From Aspidiotus rigidus (lineage: Eukaryota; Arthropoda; Insecta; Hemiptera; Diaspididae), in NCBI GenBank assembly GCA_035079385.1, contig JAVHKY010000029.1:11594001-11658000 (forward strand): a stretch of DNA of 64,000 nt. Reading direction: 5' to 3'. Made by a program: the position numbers and the translations under genes. Numbering within the stretch: the first letter of the stretch is position 1; each line of letters opens with the position of its first letter. The notes under the pieces were generated by a model. It ran no database searches and had not been told where the DNA came from. It saw nothing but the letters and a program-made list of their open reading frames with translations. Below are positions 20,352-32,900 of this stretch, in pieces.

Positions 20352-23300
20352 GGAATCTCACGAATAAGAAGAGCGACGTGTGTGAACTGCCCTGATCTGC
20401 AACATTCGTCCAACTGTCTACATCGACCAAATAAAACTATATATTGTACGTATGAAATTTTTTAAAATGTGGCAATAAAAGCCTTACATCGCGAAATTTA
20501 CTTATTATTTGTTATTACGAAAAATTAAGATTTATTTACCAATTTAGAAGCGTTTTTCTCCCTTCAATATGATTTTACTTATTCTCCTTAATAACATCAT
20601 CATCTTTTTCTGCCCTCTACAACCTCCGTGGATTCTTTTCTTCAATTTTTACCCTCATTTTCCTCTTTTTTTACTATTTTTTCTTCAAATTACCCTCTTT
20701 TAATTTTCTAGTGCTTGTGAAACTCTTTCCTTTGAGTGAGCAGGATTTGTAAACTTCCTCCTCTCTGTTTGCTGGCCATGTTCTTCCTCTTCCTTCCATA
20801 GACATGTTTCATGTCTTTTCTGTTCCCCCTATCCTATATAAAACCCTAAGACAAGATTCGCACTCGGTGAACCAAGGTAATTTCCACACTTCTAAAAGCT
20901 TCCCCCTCCGTTCTTTCACCATGTGATACCTCTTCAGAAATGGCTAGGCTAAACGAATACGTTCTTCTAAGTTACGGTTATCCATAATATTAGCGAAAGG
21001 AAACAATGCAAGATTGCTAACTCTACTAGTTCGTTGGTTCTGCCGCATGCACAAAATCGCTGCGGTCAATCTTCAGCACTTCAACACAGGCTCTCATGGA
21101 GAGTTGACACTCAAACTCATTTTTCTCTGTAAATATTTCGTTTTTCAAAAAAATGAAGAGATGTGAATCTATACCGCATAAAAGTTCCTTTCAGATGCGT
21201 CTAACTTCGAGTGAATCCGTGAAATTTTTTCCCCTGCAAGAATACATTGAGTGCGATTCTGATGCGAGACCTGGTGGGATAAATTATTTCAACATTTTAA
21301 GGGCACCAAAATTTAAGAGCGAGTTACCGATCTTGTGTTTCTAGGGGTCTGTATACTAGACGTATCCACTCGTTTGCCCCTGAGAGCTGGTCAGCTCATC
21401 ACTGTATTAGACTAAAGATGAAGGCGAACGAGCAGAGCGACGTATAAACATATACATTTATTTAGCTCCGCCAGGATTTTTTTTCCTAGCGGAGAACCCA
21501 CTATCCGTTTTGTTCAGGCGGGGCATGTGACTTAGGTGACGCGACGTCATCAGTTTTTCTAGGCTCGATTATAGAAATTCGTCCGGGCTGGGTTACACAG
21601 AAAATTTCAGTTTTCTGAAACCTATTTCGCCCCTTAGTTCAACATGCGTTTTCAACTATATCTGTGTTCTGTGGAGTCATCCTGAGAAAACGTCAGCGTC
21701 CGACGTGACGTCTGGTCTCAGGACGTGATTCGTACCGTACTTCGGATCAGTGGAGTGAATGAGAGAGGGGAGGGGCAGTAATAAAACAGTTTACTTTAGC
21801 TGTCATTGGAAACCTAAACCTGTGCTTCTATTAGTTACGAACCTACCTTTGCCAAAGGTGGAAAGATGGCGATAATTTCTGAAACGGTTTCCAGTAGCGT
21901 ATTTAGAAATTTTCTCTGAGGGTATTCAAAAATTTTCGCGGATAAAATTCTCGTCTACCAAAGAAAGAAGAAAAAAAAAATGCTCATTGGTTAGTTGAAA
22001 ATTGATGATTCTACAGATTTTTGGAGGTCCTCTGGGGGGTTGTTCCCAAACTCCTCTCTCCTGTAAATACGCCATCGACAGTTCCATTCTTACAAGCTGG
22101 AGCGGTCTTATATCCAGATAATCTATCACTTCTGGTTTGCATTAATTCCTTCACTTCCTACGTCTCAAAATTTCGTGAAAAATTGCTTTGATTTTCATCA
22201 AGTGCTGTGCGTGCCTAAGAATTAGTCTTTTGAGCTGACAATTCCGTTCGAGCGATTATACGGTGTCAACCGTCAAATACGAGTAGTGAAAAAAAGTGCC
22301 AAACGCTCTCTAACGCGCTTTTTGTATGCACTGTGTATAGTCAAATATTAAATAGAGAAGGCTTCTGTATTTCTTCGCACCAATGCGCTAAAAATCTGAC
22401 CTGAACACATTTAAGCCCGTCAGCTAAATAACACACAAGTAATCCTTTTCTTTCCCCTTTATTTATCTTCTTTTATTAAGCCTTGACCGGAAGCTATAGG
22501 TTTATAAACCGTCACATGCATGAGTAAAAACTTGGCGCCTGTATATACGTCCCTCGTCGTATTTACAATACGCACGTATCATCTACACGATTCAAACTGA
22601 ATTATACTACTGTAAGGTACAAAATCATCGACAGTTCTAGGTTTCTGAGAAATTTTGAAAAAAAGTTGTCACTATCAATTTCTCGTGTAAGGTCGCTGTG
22701 TGGTAGTTGTAGTAATGGAATGTTTCGAATCAATTTCCTGACCATCGAACATGTCGTGTGAGAAAAAAAAAACAATCACCAGAACTAATCGTTCTATATC
22801 TAATGATGAATGAGTTGAATTAAAAAATTCTTACAAGGAAGATTACTACGCTCGATAGCACGAATGAAAAATAAAGACAAAAGTGACATACCACGAACGA
22901 TTATCAGCTACTGTTGCTACTGTTGGATGGTGTTATTTTTTTCTGGTCTGTCTCCTTCTTTCCACAGACTAACACGTTCGGATAATGAGAAGGAATGGCG
23001 GACTGCAGAAGTTATTCGGAATTCTTGGTTTTCTCGCTTTCTCTTCGTGTACAACTGCCAAATCAAACCGATATTATTGAGTACGGGTTAAATTATTCCA
23101 GTAACGAGGAATTTTTTTCGGATTTATGTCGGGCGGACCATGGCGAAATGTCCACGCGGCAGAAGTAAGATTCTTTGTTCTGGTCATCGCGCCCAGTCTC
23201 GGAGGTCCACTGCGTATCGCCAGCCAAAAATTGACGTTCGAATTTAATTAATTACGTCCGACGAGTTTTCGATCGAGATAACATTCCGCTCATTGCTTTA

Positions 23301-23940
23301 AGGTTTGTACCGGGCTTCTGGTTGAAAAAGTGCGAGATTAATATTTTATTTGATTTACGCGTGTATACATATACGGTCTTCAATAATACCGAATATATAT
23401 ATATACAGAGGTGACCATCAGGGTCGAAGAAGTTTCAACTTTTATACATTCGTACATAGATACGCGAATATTTTATTCGGAACACGAGCTATAAAAATAG
23501 TCGTATTTTATTCATAGATCAACTTTGGCGTGTATAGAAAATGCGCTGTAATTTGTCATTTTACTCCTCCCACAGAGGTATTATGGCGTCCATCAAAAGA
23601 AAAAAAAAAACAATCTCATACAACGACAATGTCATAATGTATATATGAAGCTAATACCTACGCCGTCTAATCTATACAACATTTGATAATATGACAATGG
23701 AAATGTTTCTCAACTTGGTAACTTTTTGTTGGACTATAAGCATGATAGTCAAACCACTATACATTATTTTCATATAGGATGTCATAATTTTTATCGAATG
23801 AAGATCTCGATTGATACATCGAGATCGGAGTCTTTTCTCTATCTTATATAGGTACTAATTTGTTAAAGGATACGCTGCTCATGGGCACGCGGTATCGAGC
23901 ACGTACATCTGAAAATAAAAACCTTTATGTCAGTCAGAAG
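20352..23940. other. No gene recognised
   Basis: The 20.5-20.9 kb part is pyrimidine-rich and contains a TATATAAAA box at 20836-20844 with no clear gene after it. The 21.48-21.56 kb part (CTAGCGGAGAACCCACTATCC) resembles 15.65-15.70 kb and may be an old repeat. The 22.5-23.9 kb part is CG-containing spacer. A GC-richer patch at 23102-23245 is open in several frames and is described under findings. Confidence 0.45.
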
Positions 23941-23942
23941 TT

Positions 23943-24592
23943 TCAAGAGTCATTCCGTACAACCTTCGCGTCTTCCATACTCTCGAAGTGATGCCGTAGA
24001 ATAATAATATAGTAATTCGTACATCGAGAGCCGATGACGAATAACGCCTCGTCATTACTATATATCCTATGGTCTAATGCACTTTCATCAAAAGCAGAAG
24101 AGATATTATACGTCGTGTCCAGATGAGACAAATACGAAGATTTAATATCGCGAGCGGGCGTGCGTGGGATTCTGAAAATCATAAATATAGGAGACAAACT
24201 TTCGGTTTGATCCAGCACGATTCGAATTCTGCAGTTATACTGCGGTAACGTGATATTTTCAAGCCCAAAAATTTCGTCTTTATACCGAGTTAAGTCACGC
24301 GGCAGAAAACTACGCATTGGATCTGTACACAAAGGCAATATTCTATTGTATACTACGGCGAGGAATATCGAAGGGCAGGTTTTCCAAAATCCTGAGAAAA
24401 GCGTCTCTGTTGTACCCGCGTGTCGCTCAATGGTTGGGCATGGTGTTATAAACGACGGTAGTCGCGGTTGCAAATGGATTTCAAAGATATCGAAGTGACA
24501 TTTTTCCGCTCAGATGAATTTCCTCGACTATAACACGAAGAGAGGTAACAGGCGAGTATTATGTAGAAAACTCCCGAGAGTAACTTCATCAT
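23943..24592 (-). CDS. Unrecognised, probably secreted protein; two overlapping frames
   Basis: On the minus strand an ATG-ATG start at 24592 in good context opens a 48-codon frame beginning MMKLLSGVFYIILACYLSSC. This is a textbook signal peptide: a short basic start, a hydrophobic core and small residues before the cut. It then gives a serine-rich segment with an N-V-T site and stops at about 24446. A second frame, open from about 24502 to 23943, overlaps it and continues for about 185 codons with several cysteines, a FWKTCPSIFLAVVYN block and the block YKDEIFGLENITLPQYNC. The parts probably belong together, joined by an unseen intron, a sequencing indel or a mutation. A polypyrimidine acceptor (TTTTTATTTTCAG) follows at about 23909-23921 on the minus strand, so another exon may lie beyond. 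The family is unknown. Confidence 0.45.
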
Positions 24593-24599
24593 GTGTGAA

Positions 24600-25685
24600 T
24601 GGTTACGAATAAACACGAATATTAACGCTGTTCGCTACCGAAAGTTACACGTTTCCAACGAGGGAAAAAATAATAAACGTGAATGTTTTCTCAATATATA
24701 ATGACGATGGTAAAAATACGACGTTATTAATCGTGGCCCGACACAAACCTTTCTCGATGTTCAATGAACAGCATTCTATATACGAAGCGTATATGAAAAA
24801 ACGTCATAATGGACATGTCCGTCTTGGAAGTGCATTAGAGAAGTAAAAATTAATTTTTTGCTATCTCAAAAAAAAAAGAACTAGTTTTTCATTCACCTCT
24901 TCACGCCGTTGGCTTGTATACAAACTTTTGAGCTATCCAATCCGTGAGTAATTTTTAAGAAGCCATTGTCCTAACTTTTTGTACTCGGCCATTGTTAAAG
25001 CATCACAATCAGTGTACTTGACCTCTCAAAAGTTAAAATTCAAATTAAATTGATAAATTAATGTACAATATTTAGAAATCTGGGCCACCGAAATCTCTTG
25101 GTGGTAGACACATTTTATATTATTTTACACTCTAGCAGAACTTCTATCTATTCAAGCATTGTTCCACAACTTAATGATGGAAAATATAGAGATTAAGTGT
25201 CAACATACAAATTAAAGAGTTTTTTTTTTAAATATTATGTGCAAGGAGAGATGAACACAGCGAAAGGAATTGAAAGGCTTTTCCCGTACAAAAATTTGTT
25301 CATTTTTTTCGACGTCTCGACCAGAATAGTGGTCTCTATCAAGCACATAACAAAGTTTGAATGAGAAAGTTGAGATTTAGACCAATATTTCGAAACTCAA
25401 TCCGATGAAAATCATTTTATAGGGAAAACGCATCATATAGGATGACTATTTAATATTTCTGAATTGATTCACTTGGAAAGAATACGTGATGATTGAATGC
25501 CGTCACATATTATGAAGTCCTCGCGGATGACAAAAAAACTCGCAGGTTTTCTTTTGTTAATTGAGGCGAACAGGGAACCGATTTGGTGAGGGGATGTGGG
25601 GATTTCAAATTGGTATTTATTTGAATATAATTTGCGCAAGGAATTGAAATAATCACAATAAAATATTTATTGTATATTTTATTCC
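24600..25685. other. No gene recognised
   Basis: Spacer, CG-containing up to about 24.8 kb and then plainer AT-rich DNA. I see nothing in it beyond short A- and T-runs. Confidence 0.5.
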
Positions 25686-25689
25686 AGAA

Positions 25690-25895
25690 GGCAGGATTTT
25701 GTTATTTTCATAAGGAAGCAGTTGTTGAACTGTATTCCATACCACCTTGAAAAACAGTTCTCTTTAGTAGGTCTATTACCTCCTCCTAACTCAAGATTGG
25801 AATTTTTCCAAGTCCCCCTCTTATTTATATAGGCTATAGGTATATAACTCCGAAGTGAACATCTTACAGTCATACATAGAGATAAGAGGTCAAAA
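25690..25895 (-). repeat. 45-bp-repeat family, minus-orientation block
   Basis: Diverged units in minus orientation, for example GGAATTTTTCCAAGTCCCCC at about 25799-25818 followed by a tatata block. It pairs in orientation with the plus block at 26510-26700 across the foldback at 26018-26376. Confidence 0.65.
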
Positions 25896-26017
25896 TTCTT
25901 TTGAGTCTTACGTCACATATAGAAAACAAAGTCAAAATATTCGTAAGTCCACAAAATCGGTCGAATTCTTATTTTCGCTTAGTCACCCGGTTTGGTAGCT
26001 GTTTATCGAGCGACTCG

Positions 26018-26376
26018 CAACCGATATTTGTACCTAAATTCTATATCTTCAATTTGTGCCCCTACTCAACATTCTACAACTTTTGTGAGCCGAGTTATGA
26101 GCCAAAATGTGCTAAAAATTGACCAATTGGCCAAAATTATCAAAAATTGAAAATCGTTTAGACTTCCTTAATACATCACTTGATTTGAAAGTGACATTTA
26201 TCGTTGATTTCGAGAAAAAAAAAAGAACTGAATAACTGAAAGTGGGAGAATTTTTAATTTCTTATTTCAGATATCTTGGCAAATTGGTCAATTTTTGGCA
26301 CATTTTGGTCCATAACTCGGCTCAAAAAAGGTTGTAGAAAGCTGAGTAGAGCGTAAATTGAAGATAAAATTGAGAT
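26018..26376. repeat. Imperfect foldback, ~114-bp arms
   Basis: The left arm (about 26018-26131) reads ...TCTACAACTTTTGTGAGC, then CGAGTTATGAGCCAAAATGT, then a CAATTGGCCAA block. The right arm (about 26263-26376) is its reverse complement with roughly one mismatch per ten bases. The centre (about 26132-26262) is unrelated. It sits between oppositely oriented 45-bp-repeat blocks. Confidence 0.8.
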
Positions 26377-26509
26377 ACATATTTTGTAGATTTGAGGTAT
26401 ACGTCTAAAGTTTCGCGTCTTTGTGCTTGAATGAATTTAGCGCAAACTCCCATTTAACTGGTACTTAACATATTCCTGGTTCACCCCGTATACGTCATTG
26501 ACAGAAAAA

Positions 26510-26700
26510 GGACTTGGAAAAATTTCTGATATCGAGCTATACATGGGTGGAGAACTTGAAGAAATTTTGACTTTCCAGGTATATACGAGTAATATGAAAG
26601 AAAGTGGACATAAAAATGTTTTCAATCATCAAAGGAGTTGCGAAATTGAAAAAATCTCGAATATCAAGCTACGTACGATAAGGGGTGGACTTGACGAAAT
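26510..26700 (+). repeat. 45-bp-repeat family, plus-orientation block
   Basis: Units such as GGACTTGGAAAAATTTCTG at about 26510, GAACTTGAAGAAATTTTGAC at about 26552 and a more diverged one near 26645. The open frame at 26498-26704 is a repeat artefact. Confidence 0.7.
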
Positions 26701-27099
26701 TTAACTAATTTGGACTCGAGTTATACATGAAGGAAGTTTCCCAATTTCTTAGGTCAACTAGTTGAAACAGCTGTCGTTTTTGGGATTCGTCTTTCTCTGA
26801 AGGCGATTTCAATCAGGAAAATTTTGAAGATTGAGTTTTTCGAACACGCGAGGGGAAGATTTTGAAAATTTTAAAATAAAGAAGGACGTAATTTGGATCT
26901 TTCGAAAATGATTTGTACAGTTCTCTGGTGAAAAATGAATTATAATTCCCCCCTCATCATCAAGATTAGTTCGATTATACGTCGTCAAACAACGTAAGAA
27001 AATTTAATGATGATCGCGTGCCCAAAAAATTCACTCTCTTACCGAAGATTACCGACCCAACGCATTCACCAGTATACGACTTAAAAACTGTTACCGTTC

Positions 27100-27545
27100 C
27101 TGAATCCTTCTCGCCATAACCTCTGGAGACTCAACCTCAAGACAAACTAAGATCAATCAAAAGCATCCCTAGCCTTCGGTCCTCCCAAAATAAATACCCC
27201 GCCATGAGGAAGTCATCCTCTCCCATCTTATGATTAGCCACCCCCGGCTCAACCACTCTCACGTTCACTCAAGTCTCATGTAATTACTGCCTTTCATATA
27301 TTTGACAGTTCAACATCTCTTTTCATATCTTGTTCCAACTATGTACAACATGCTCTCAACCATGACCACCGCACTATGCAACAACTCTGAAACCGTCCTC
27401 CGACTCCCTCAACTACCTATACGTTTTACCAGCTTCAAATTCAACTGCTATAATTGTAATATTATTATTTATATTACATCCAAATTAACGCGAGCTGAAG
27501 ACTCATATTTTGGGCAGTTGCATAGCTCGTAAATAATACCCATCT
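27100..27545 (+). mobile_element. I/Jockey-type non-LTR 3' fragment
   Basis: The frame around 27200-27290 reads RHEEVILSHLMISHPRLNHS, matching the C-terminal block of I-type ORF2 proteins (R.eeviltRLRIgHtrlTHs). A later segment after a frame change holds an LTVQHLF-type piece (here L-T-V-Q-H-L-F-S-Y), as in the terminal HiL..C motif. The sequence ends with a GCTGAAGAC...TTGCATAGCTCGTAAATAATA stretch typical of an I-type 3' UTR. The 5' part is missing. Confidence 0.6.
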
Positions 27546-27639
27546 ACGGCCGCGAATTGAATAATAGCCCGTGGGACAGTGAGCATCAACGTCATGGATA
27601 TGAGAAGGAAAGGAGGGGGAGGGCACTGAAAGAGTTGGA

Positions 27640-28025
27640 CGTTTAAGTATCATAAGCTATTTATGACAGGAGGGAAACTGAAAAAAAAAATTCCAAGTTT
27701 AAGCTGTATATGATACGAGAACAAAACTTGGGAACGTTATTAACCAGTACAGGAGACGGACTAGAAATTTCGAATATTCAGCTGCGTATTACAGGAGGGA
27801 AACTTGAAAATCAAGCTTTTTTTTGAAGGAAGGAAATCCGAAAAAATTTCAACGTTTCAGATGTATATGAGAGGAACGAAACTTGGAAAAAATTTGATCA
27901 TCAAAGAATTTGAACGAGGAATTTCATTTACTCATCTGTGTATGACAGGAAGGGAACTTGAAGAAATTTCAACTTTTGACCTGCACGCATGATGAAACCC
28001 AACTTGGAAAAATACAAAAATTATT
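27640..28025 (+). repeat. 45-bp-repeat family, degenerate plus block
   Basis: Repeated GGAGGGAAACTTGAAAA and GCTGTATATGA-like words every 45-60 bp at about 27665, 27700, 27795, 27865, 27950 and 28000. The open frame at 27804-27992 follows the repeat. Confidence 0.6.
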
Positions 28026-28029
28026 AATA

Positions 28030-29560
28030 TCAAGCTCAAGAAATTTCCCATCAGAACAGCCCAGAAACAAAATGTTGCCTTAGTTCCACATGTCTTCGCA
28101 CTAAGCTACTCGTCGATAACTCTGATCTGTTTGGACAATAGAACCCGTTTGACAATACCACTGTCAAATTTCGCTACATTATAAAAGAAATTATAAGAAA
28201 TTGTACAAAGAAATTTAGTAAGAAAGTAATATTCCAACTCTTCTTAATGCGGAGAAACACACGTCTTTCATAATCACATCAAAGGAAAAACATAAATTGC
28301 GAAAACTCGAAGTTTAGATTCATAAATGTTCACGAGAAAGTTATTATGTATAATAGAGTTTTTTACTTTTCTTTTTATGCATTCTTTTTAAAATTTTCAC
28401 GAGCCTAACGATTCAACTTTTACGGTCACATTTAATGCGCATATAAAGTCCGTGTATATGTTTTTTTCATTTATATGCATTATTATACTTTGAAAACTCA
28501 AATAATTTTAATGGCATTGAAAGCCATAAAAATAATGTCAGAAATGGAAAGAAAATGTTTACGTCGTCGTCATTTTCCCGCGACTATACCGCCTGCATCT
28601 ACATCTTCGTGAAAAATTCTTTCATGATGTTATAATAGGCTCAGGGCCAATGTCATTACCACACAGTTGTAGTGAATATGCGCGATTAAATTAAGCTCAA
28701 CACGTGTACAGTCAAAATTAGCTCAATTTTCTTCTTTTTTCTCGCACTCTCCTCTGCCTTCAAATATACGTTCGTACTCAACTGTGCAAGTTCATCAGAT
28801 ACCGTGTCCATCCTACTGAGCACACTTTTCTATGACGACTTCACAAATCTGCGGATGATAGGGAAAAATACGAAGAAAAAAGAAAACTGTATGGAGGGAT
28901 TAATAAAGAAAAGAAAGAAAAGACCATCAAGGAGGGAAACTATGGTAACTATATACATCGCGTACTCGGAACGTGTACTCTATGTAAAAAGTATGTGCAG
29001 TATAGAAAAATAGAATAATACTCCGTATAAGAAAAAGGTTCCCGAAGATTGGTAGGAAGAAAAAGGTGTATTTTCGACGACGAAAGCTACGACCACAAAA
29101 CATCTCGGAAACACATCAGAACGAAGGAAGGGGTAAATTGTGTAAAATCGATACGTTCAGCGGCGAACAGTGAACCATTTTTAACCTCGTAAGAGTCGAC
29201 CGCGTTCGCCAATCGTGAATGGAGGAGGCGTGGCCATACTCGCATGCGTAAACGTAGCGGCGACAAGACTTGTTTAGTATGCTGTGAAGTTCGGTCTAGG
29301 CAACATCGTTCGCCTATATGGAATTTTTACGCTAAAAAAGAGTCGATTACGATTTTTTTTTTTTTTTCTACGTTACACTCGCCATATGTATTATCAATTC
29401 GATTATCACGTTATCAACGTATTCGTTCGTTGCCTGTTCTAACCTGCCCGTTCCGCGATTTTAACATAAAATTGACAACATTTTTCGCGAGTTTATTGTA
29501 CTGAATTTACTATTGTTTTTTGATTTTTATTTTCCATTTTCTTTTTTGTTTTTGATAAGT
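28030..29560. other. No gene recognised; CG-containing spacer
   Basis: AT-rich with CG words. Frames at 28804-29013 and 29244-29504 have no known domain. Composition rises in GC and CG from about 29150 towards the candidate 5' exon at 29.57 kb, as would fit a promoter-proximal region, but no core promoter element is clear. Confidence 0.4.
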
Positions 29561-29568
29561 TGTAATTT

Positions 29569-29946
29569 ATGTTCGAAGAACGCTCTTCCGAGTGGAGGGC
29601 TCACGGCGAAGCCGGCGGGCCCAATTCATGTTGGGCTCATTGTTGTCGAAGCCCGAAATCGGCTATCGCATTGACTTCCTCGACGGTTGATTACCATAGA
29701 ACGTTCGGACCTGCGTTGGTGGCCAATCATCCGACTCGTTCTTTAAGGATCTCACCTATCAAAACCGAGCTTCAAGATATGACCGATTTATCGCAAAGTG
29801 AGTTTCTTCTGGTTTCGTTAGCCCTAATACTGGTACCGATTGAGTGGCTCAGAGACCACTTGGTCGAGTTTTCCCGGGTCAGAAGAATATTCGATGCTGT
29901 TTTGTACTTCACAGATCAGGACAAAAATCTCCATGAAAAGAATTAA
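29569..29946 (+). CDS. Open frame or possible 5' exon, unrecognised
   Basis: The sequence is GC-richer than its surroundings. The ATG at 29569 opens a 125-codon frame to 29946 without a recognisable domain. A second reading is that this is the 5' exon of a spliced gene. A strong donor, GTGAGT, starts at 29798 just after a short frame MTDLSQ (ATG at 29779), and an alternative small frame begins at an ATG near 29628 with L-S-K-P-E-I-G-Y-R-I-D-F-L. The frames conflict, so at most one is translated. No downstream exon was found. Confidence 0.3.
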   Translation: MFEERSSEWRAHGEAGGPNSCWAHCCRSPKSAIALTSSTVDYHRTFGPALVANHPTRSLRISPIKTELQDMTDLSQSEFLLVSLALILVPIEWLRDHLVEFSRVRRIFDAVLYFTDQDKNLHEKN

Positions 29947-29949
29947 AAC

Positions 29950-32900
29950 TTGTAGGATTAGGAATGATACACGTGTCACAATAAAGTATTATTTTATAGG
30001 GAGCTACCAATATAATACATTCAAAATTGAGTAAATATGAGACTCTATCTGATGGTTTTTTTGTATATCAGATTGCTAGTGTTTATTGTCAACGAGACTT
30101 CCTTTAAAAGATTGGGATATCCATAGGAAAGTTGAGGAGCTTGAAAAGTTATAATTAAGAATAAGTGATCTTTATTATTCAACGATGGCTCATTGCACTA
30201 CCGGTACTCACCTTATTCGTGTGCCTTGTTGGAAAAACTGCTTGTCAGTATAATATATATCTTCATCAGCCTCTGTTTCGACTCTTTCTGCCATTCCAAG
30301 TCAAACTCCTCTCAACTTTGTTCTGTTAACAAACAATGATTATCTATTTGAATTGAAAATAATGAATGTGAAACAAATGCAAACTGGGGAATAAATGATA
30401 TATAATTTGGCCAAACGTAAGGATCTCCATAGACTTACGAGTATGACAAATTCATCGAGTGAGGTAAAATTAGGGCTACATCAAAATGCAGTAGGTCTAA
30501 CAATGCAATGTTTTTCATAGGTCAGTGTAAGGTTTTGTTTCAAATATTTTCAGAAGATTATAGCAAAACAATTTTTGACACCCGGAGCTATGAAACATTC
30601 AGCCAAAAGTTACTATGACTCATTGGCCACTTCCCTCGGTACGAAGCTAATGCAGGTTTAGATCAAGAAGCCAATCTATCCCAATATGAGTTTGTTTCTC
30701 ATTCGGCGCGGTATCATTCAAACAATGCAGTCTTCTGACAAGAGTCCATCAGCATCAGGGACCTTATAGTCTTTCGCAATCTCCTTTTATCACGAGATAC
30801 TGTAGTGCGAAAAAGAGTATATATAAGGTAGAAAAGAAATTTCCATTGAACCTTCAGAATTTTCTCCGGGGGTAGAATCATCCTTCTTCGAATTTATTAT
30901 AGAGGTTTCACTCACAGAAATGATAAAACTACAGACATTATCTCAAATAAGCTCCTTCCACTTATCGTAATATTGAGTGTCTCAAATATCGTGTGAGCGC
31001 GAGACTCCCCTCATGCAGCTCTATACCCGATGTCAACAGTCTGAAGGAAAAACTGAGTTTTTGGAGTGCTTGCATTCGTTTGAAATACAAACGAACGAAT
31101 GGAAGTTCGCTATATTGAGATCTTAGGGGTTATTAGTATCCAAAGTAGTTTTCTTTATTTTTATATTGTATCAATATTTATGAATCGAATACACTGAGAA
31201 TTACCCAATTTTCTTATAATTATGTCTATTAAAGTAGTACAATATACATTTTTCGCATTGGAAAATCCATGGTTTAATTTGGTCTAATGCTCTGGAAAAA
31301 GTATGACCTCTAGCGTTTCGCATTCAAATTTTGTATCAAAGTTTTTCCCGGAACCTTGAAAATTAGCACAGGATCATATCAAATGCGAATAGGATTTTGG
31401 TATCCTACTTTCGCATAAGGATGTGAGTTCCACAAGTGGCGCCATTGTTCTGCATCACTACAATGAAATCCTCTTATAGATCTTTCTTTCTTATCAGCTC
31501 AATTAAGCTACCCTGAATCATTCCGAAAAAGTCAGAAACAGAAGAAAGAGGTAATTGAACTGAAAATATCAAAGCGTATCATATTATAAAGTAAGAAGAG
31601 GGTATGAACATCATGAAATCTTTCCAATTTTTCGAGTTCAATTTGTGAAATCATTCATTAATGAAAATTCACGCACTGGTTATATCGGATCGGTTGCATG
31701 ATGCCCAAATACTTTCTGCCTCATCTCATGGAGTTCTTCTTGATGTCCTCCGTGAAAAGAGGGGATCTTTCCCCCCAATTCTTAATCTAGTAATATTTCA
31801 AATCAAAGCATTTCTAAATTTAGATTTTTTCGGGGGGGTATAAAAAGCATGCCTTTTCAAATTATTTGCAGAGCTCAGGTATTATTGTATCATAATTCTT
31901 TAAAAATTCTCGTAGCCAATCCTATTAAGCCACCATTTTCCTGGAACAGAAAATGATTTTCCCTCCTCTCGCTTTTCTCATGAATGAATCAGTTAATAAA
32001 TCTTTTTTTTCTCTCTCTCTCTCTTTTTTTCGTTTATATGTAGACCTAGTAAATTCCTTCATCAGTTTTTGATAAGCAATTCCGAAAAAATCACCCTATA
32101 TGCATTTTATGACTCCATTTCTATGATAATGATTTGGATATTTTCAAACGTTTTTTATCGGTATAGTTTTCCTTTTCGTCGAAACTGGTAATTTTTATTT
32201 TAATGATTTTGTATTTTTTAAATTAATTAATTTCTTGATGTAGAAGACTCCTAATTAAAAACCCTAGATGAGGCTTTATCGGGTTTGTTTTCATTAGAAC
32301 AGTTCAGGAACAGCTCGCATTCCTCCAAAATCAATTTCGTAGAAAAATAATATAGATGTGAGTTTTATCGCATAGGTGCGGTAATAAATGCTATAATTTG
32401 AAACTTATTTCTTTCCCTTCTGAAAATATTTAACTATTTTTTGCAGAATATTCGTTAATTCTAATTATTAAATCATGGCCCGGTGTTGACTCTTTTTTTA
32501 AATCAATTTTTTCTTTCAAAATAATGGAAATTGTCAATAATTTCCTCCGTGTACAAAAAATTGACATCGATCGTCAAAAAGTGTAACTGCAGTTCACAGA
32601 CTGGTATTTTAATATTTATTAGACTCTATTCTCTCGTTTTTTGTCACATCATTTATTGCGAACGCTGAATTTTGTTGATCCTCGTAAGTCACTGAAATCT
32701 GCAATCGACAAGAATTTGGCAATACATACGTCCTCTCAACATTACGTTGATATTGTAAATATCCACCAAGTAAATCTGTATCGTATCTCGAGGAAATCGA
32801 CAGAAAAGGTTTCTAAGGGTAACTGGTGCAATACAATAACCTAAAGAATCGTTTTTCTAGTCTTCAAATCGCTGATCATTATAGCAAAAAGACTAATTAC

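Noticed and set aside
20836..20844. TATATAAAA as a promoter or LTR signal
   Set aside because: No matching LTR partner, wrong strand for the Copia gag relic, and no clear gene downstream.
23129..23255. VRFFVLVIAPS resembling a segment of SLC4-type transporters
   Set aside because: Too short, and the residues after it do not continue the family pattern.
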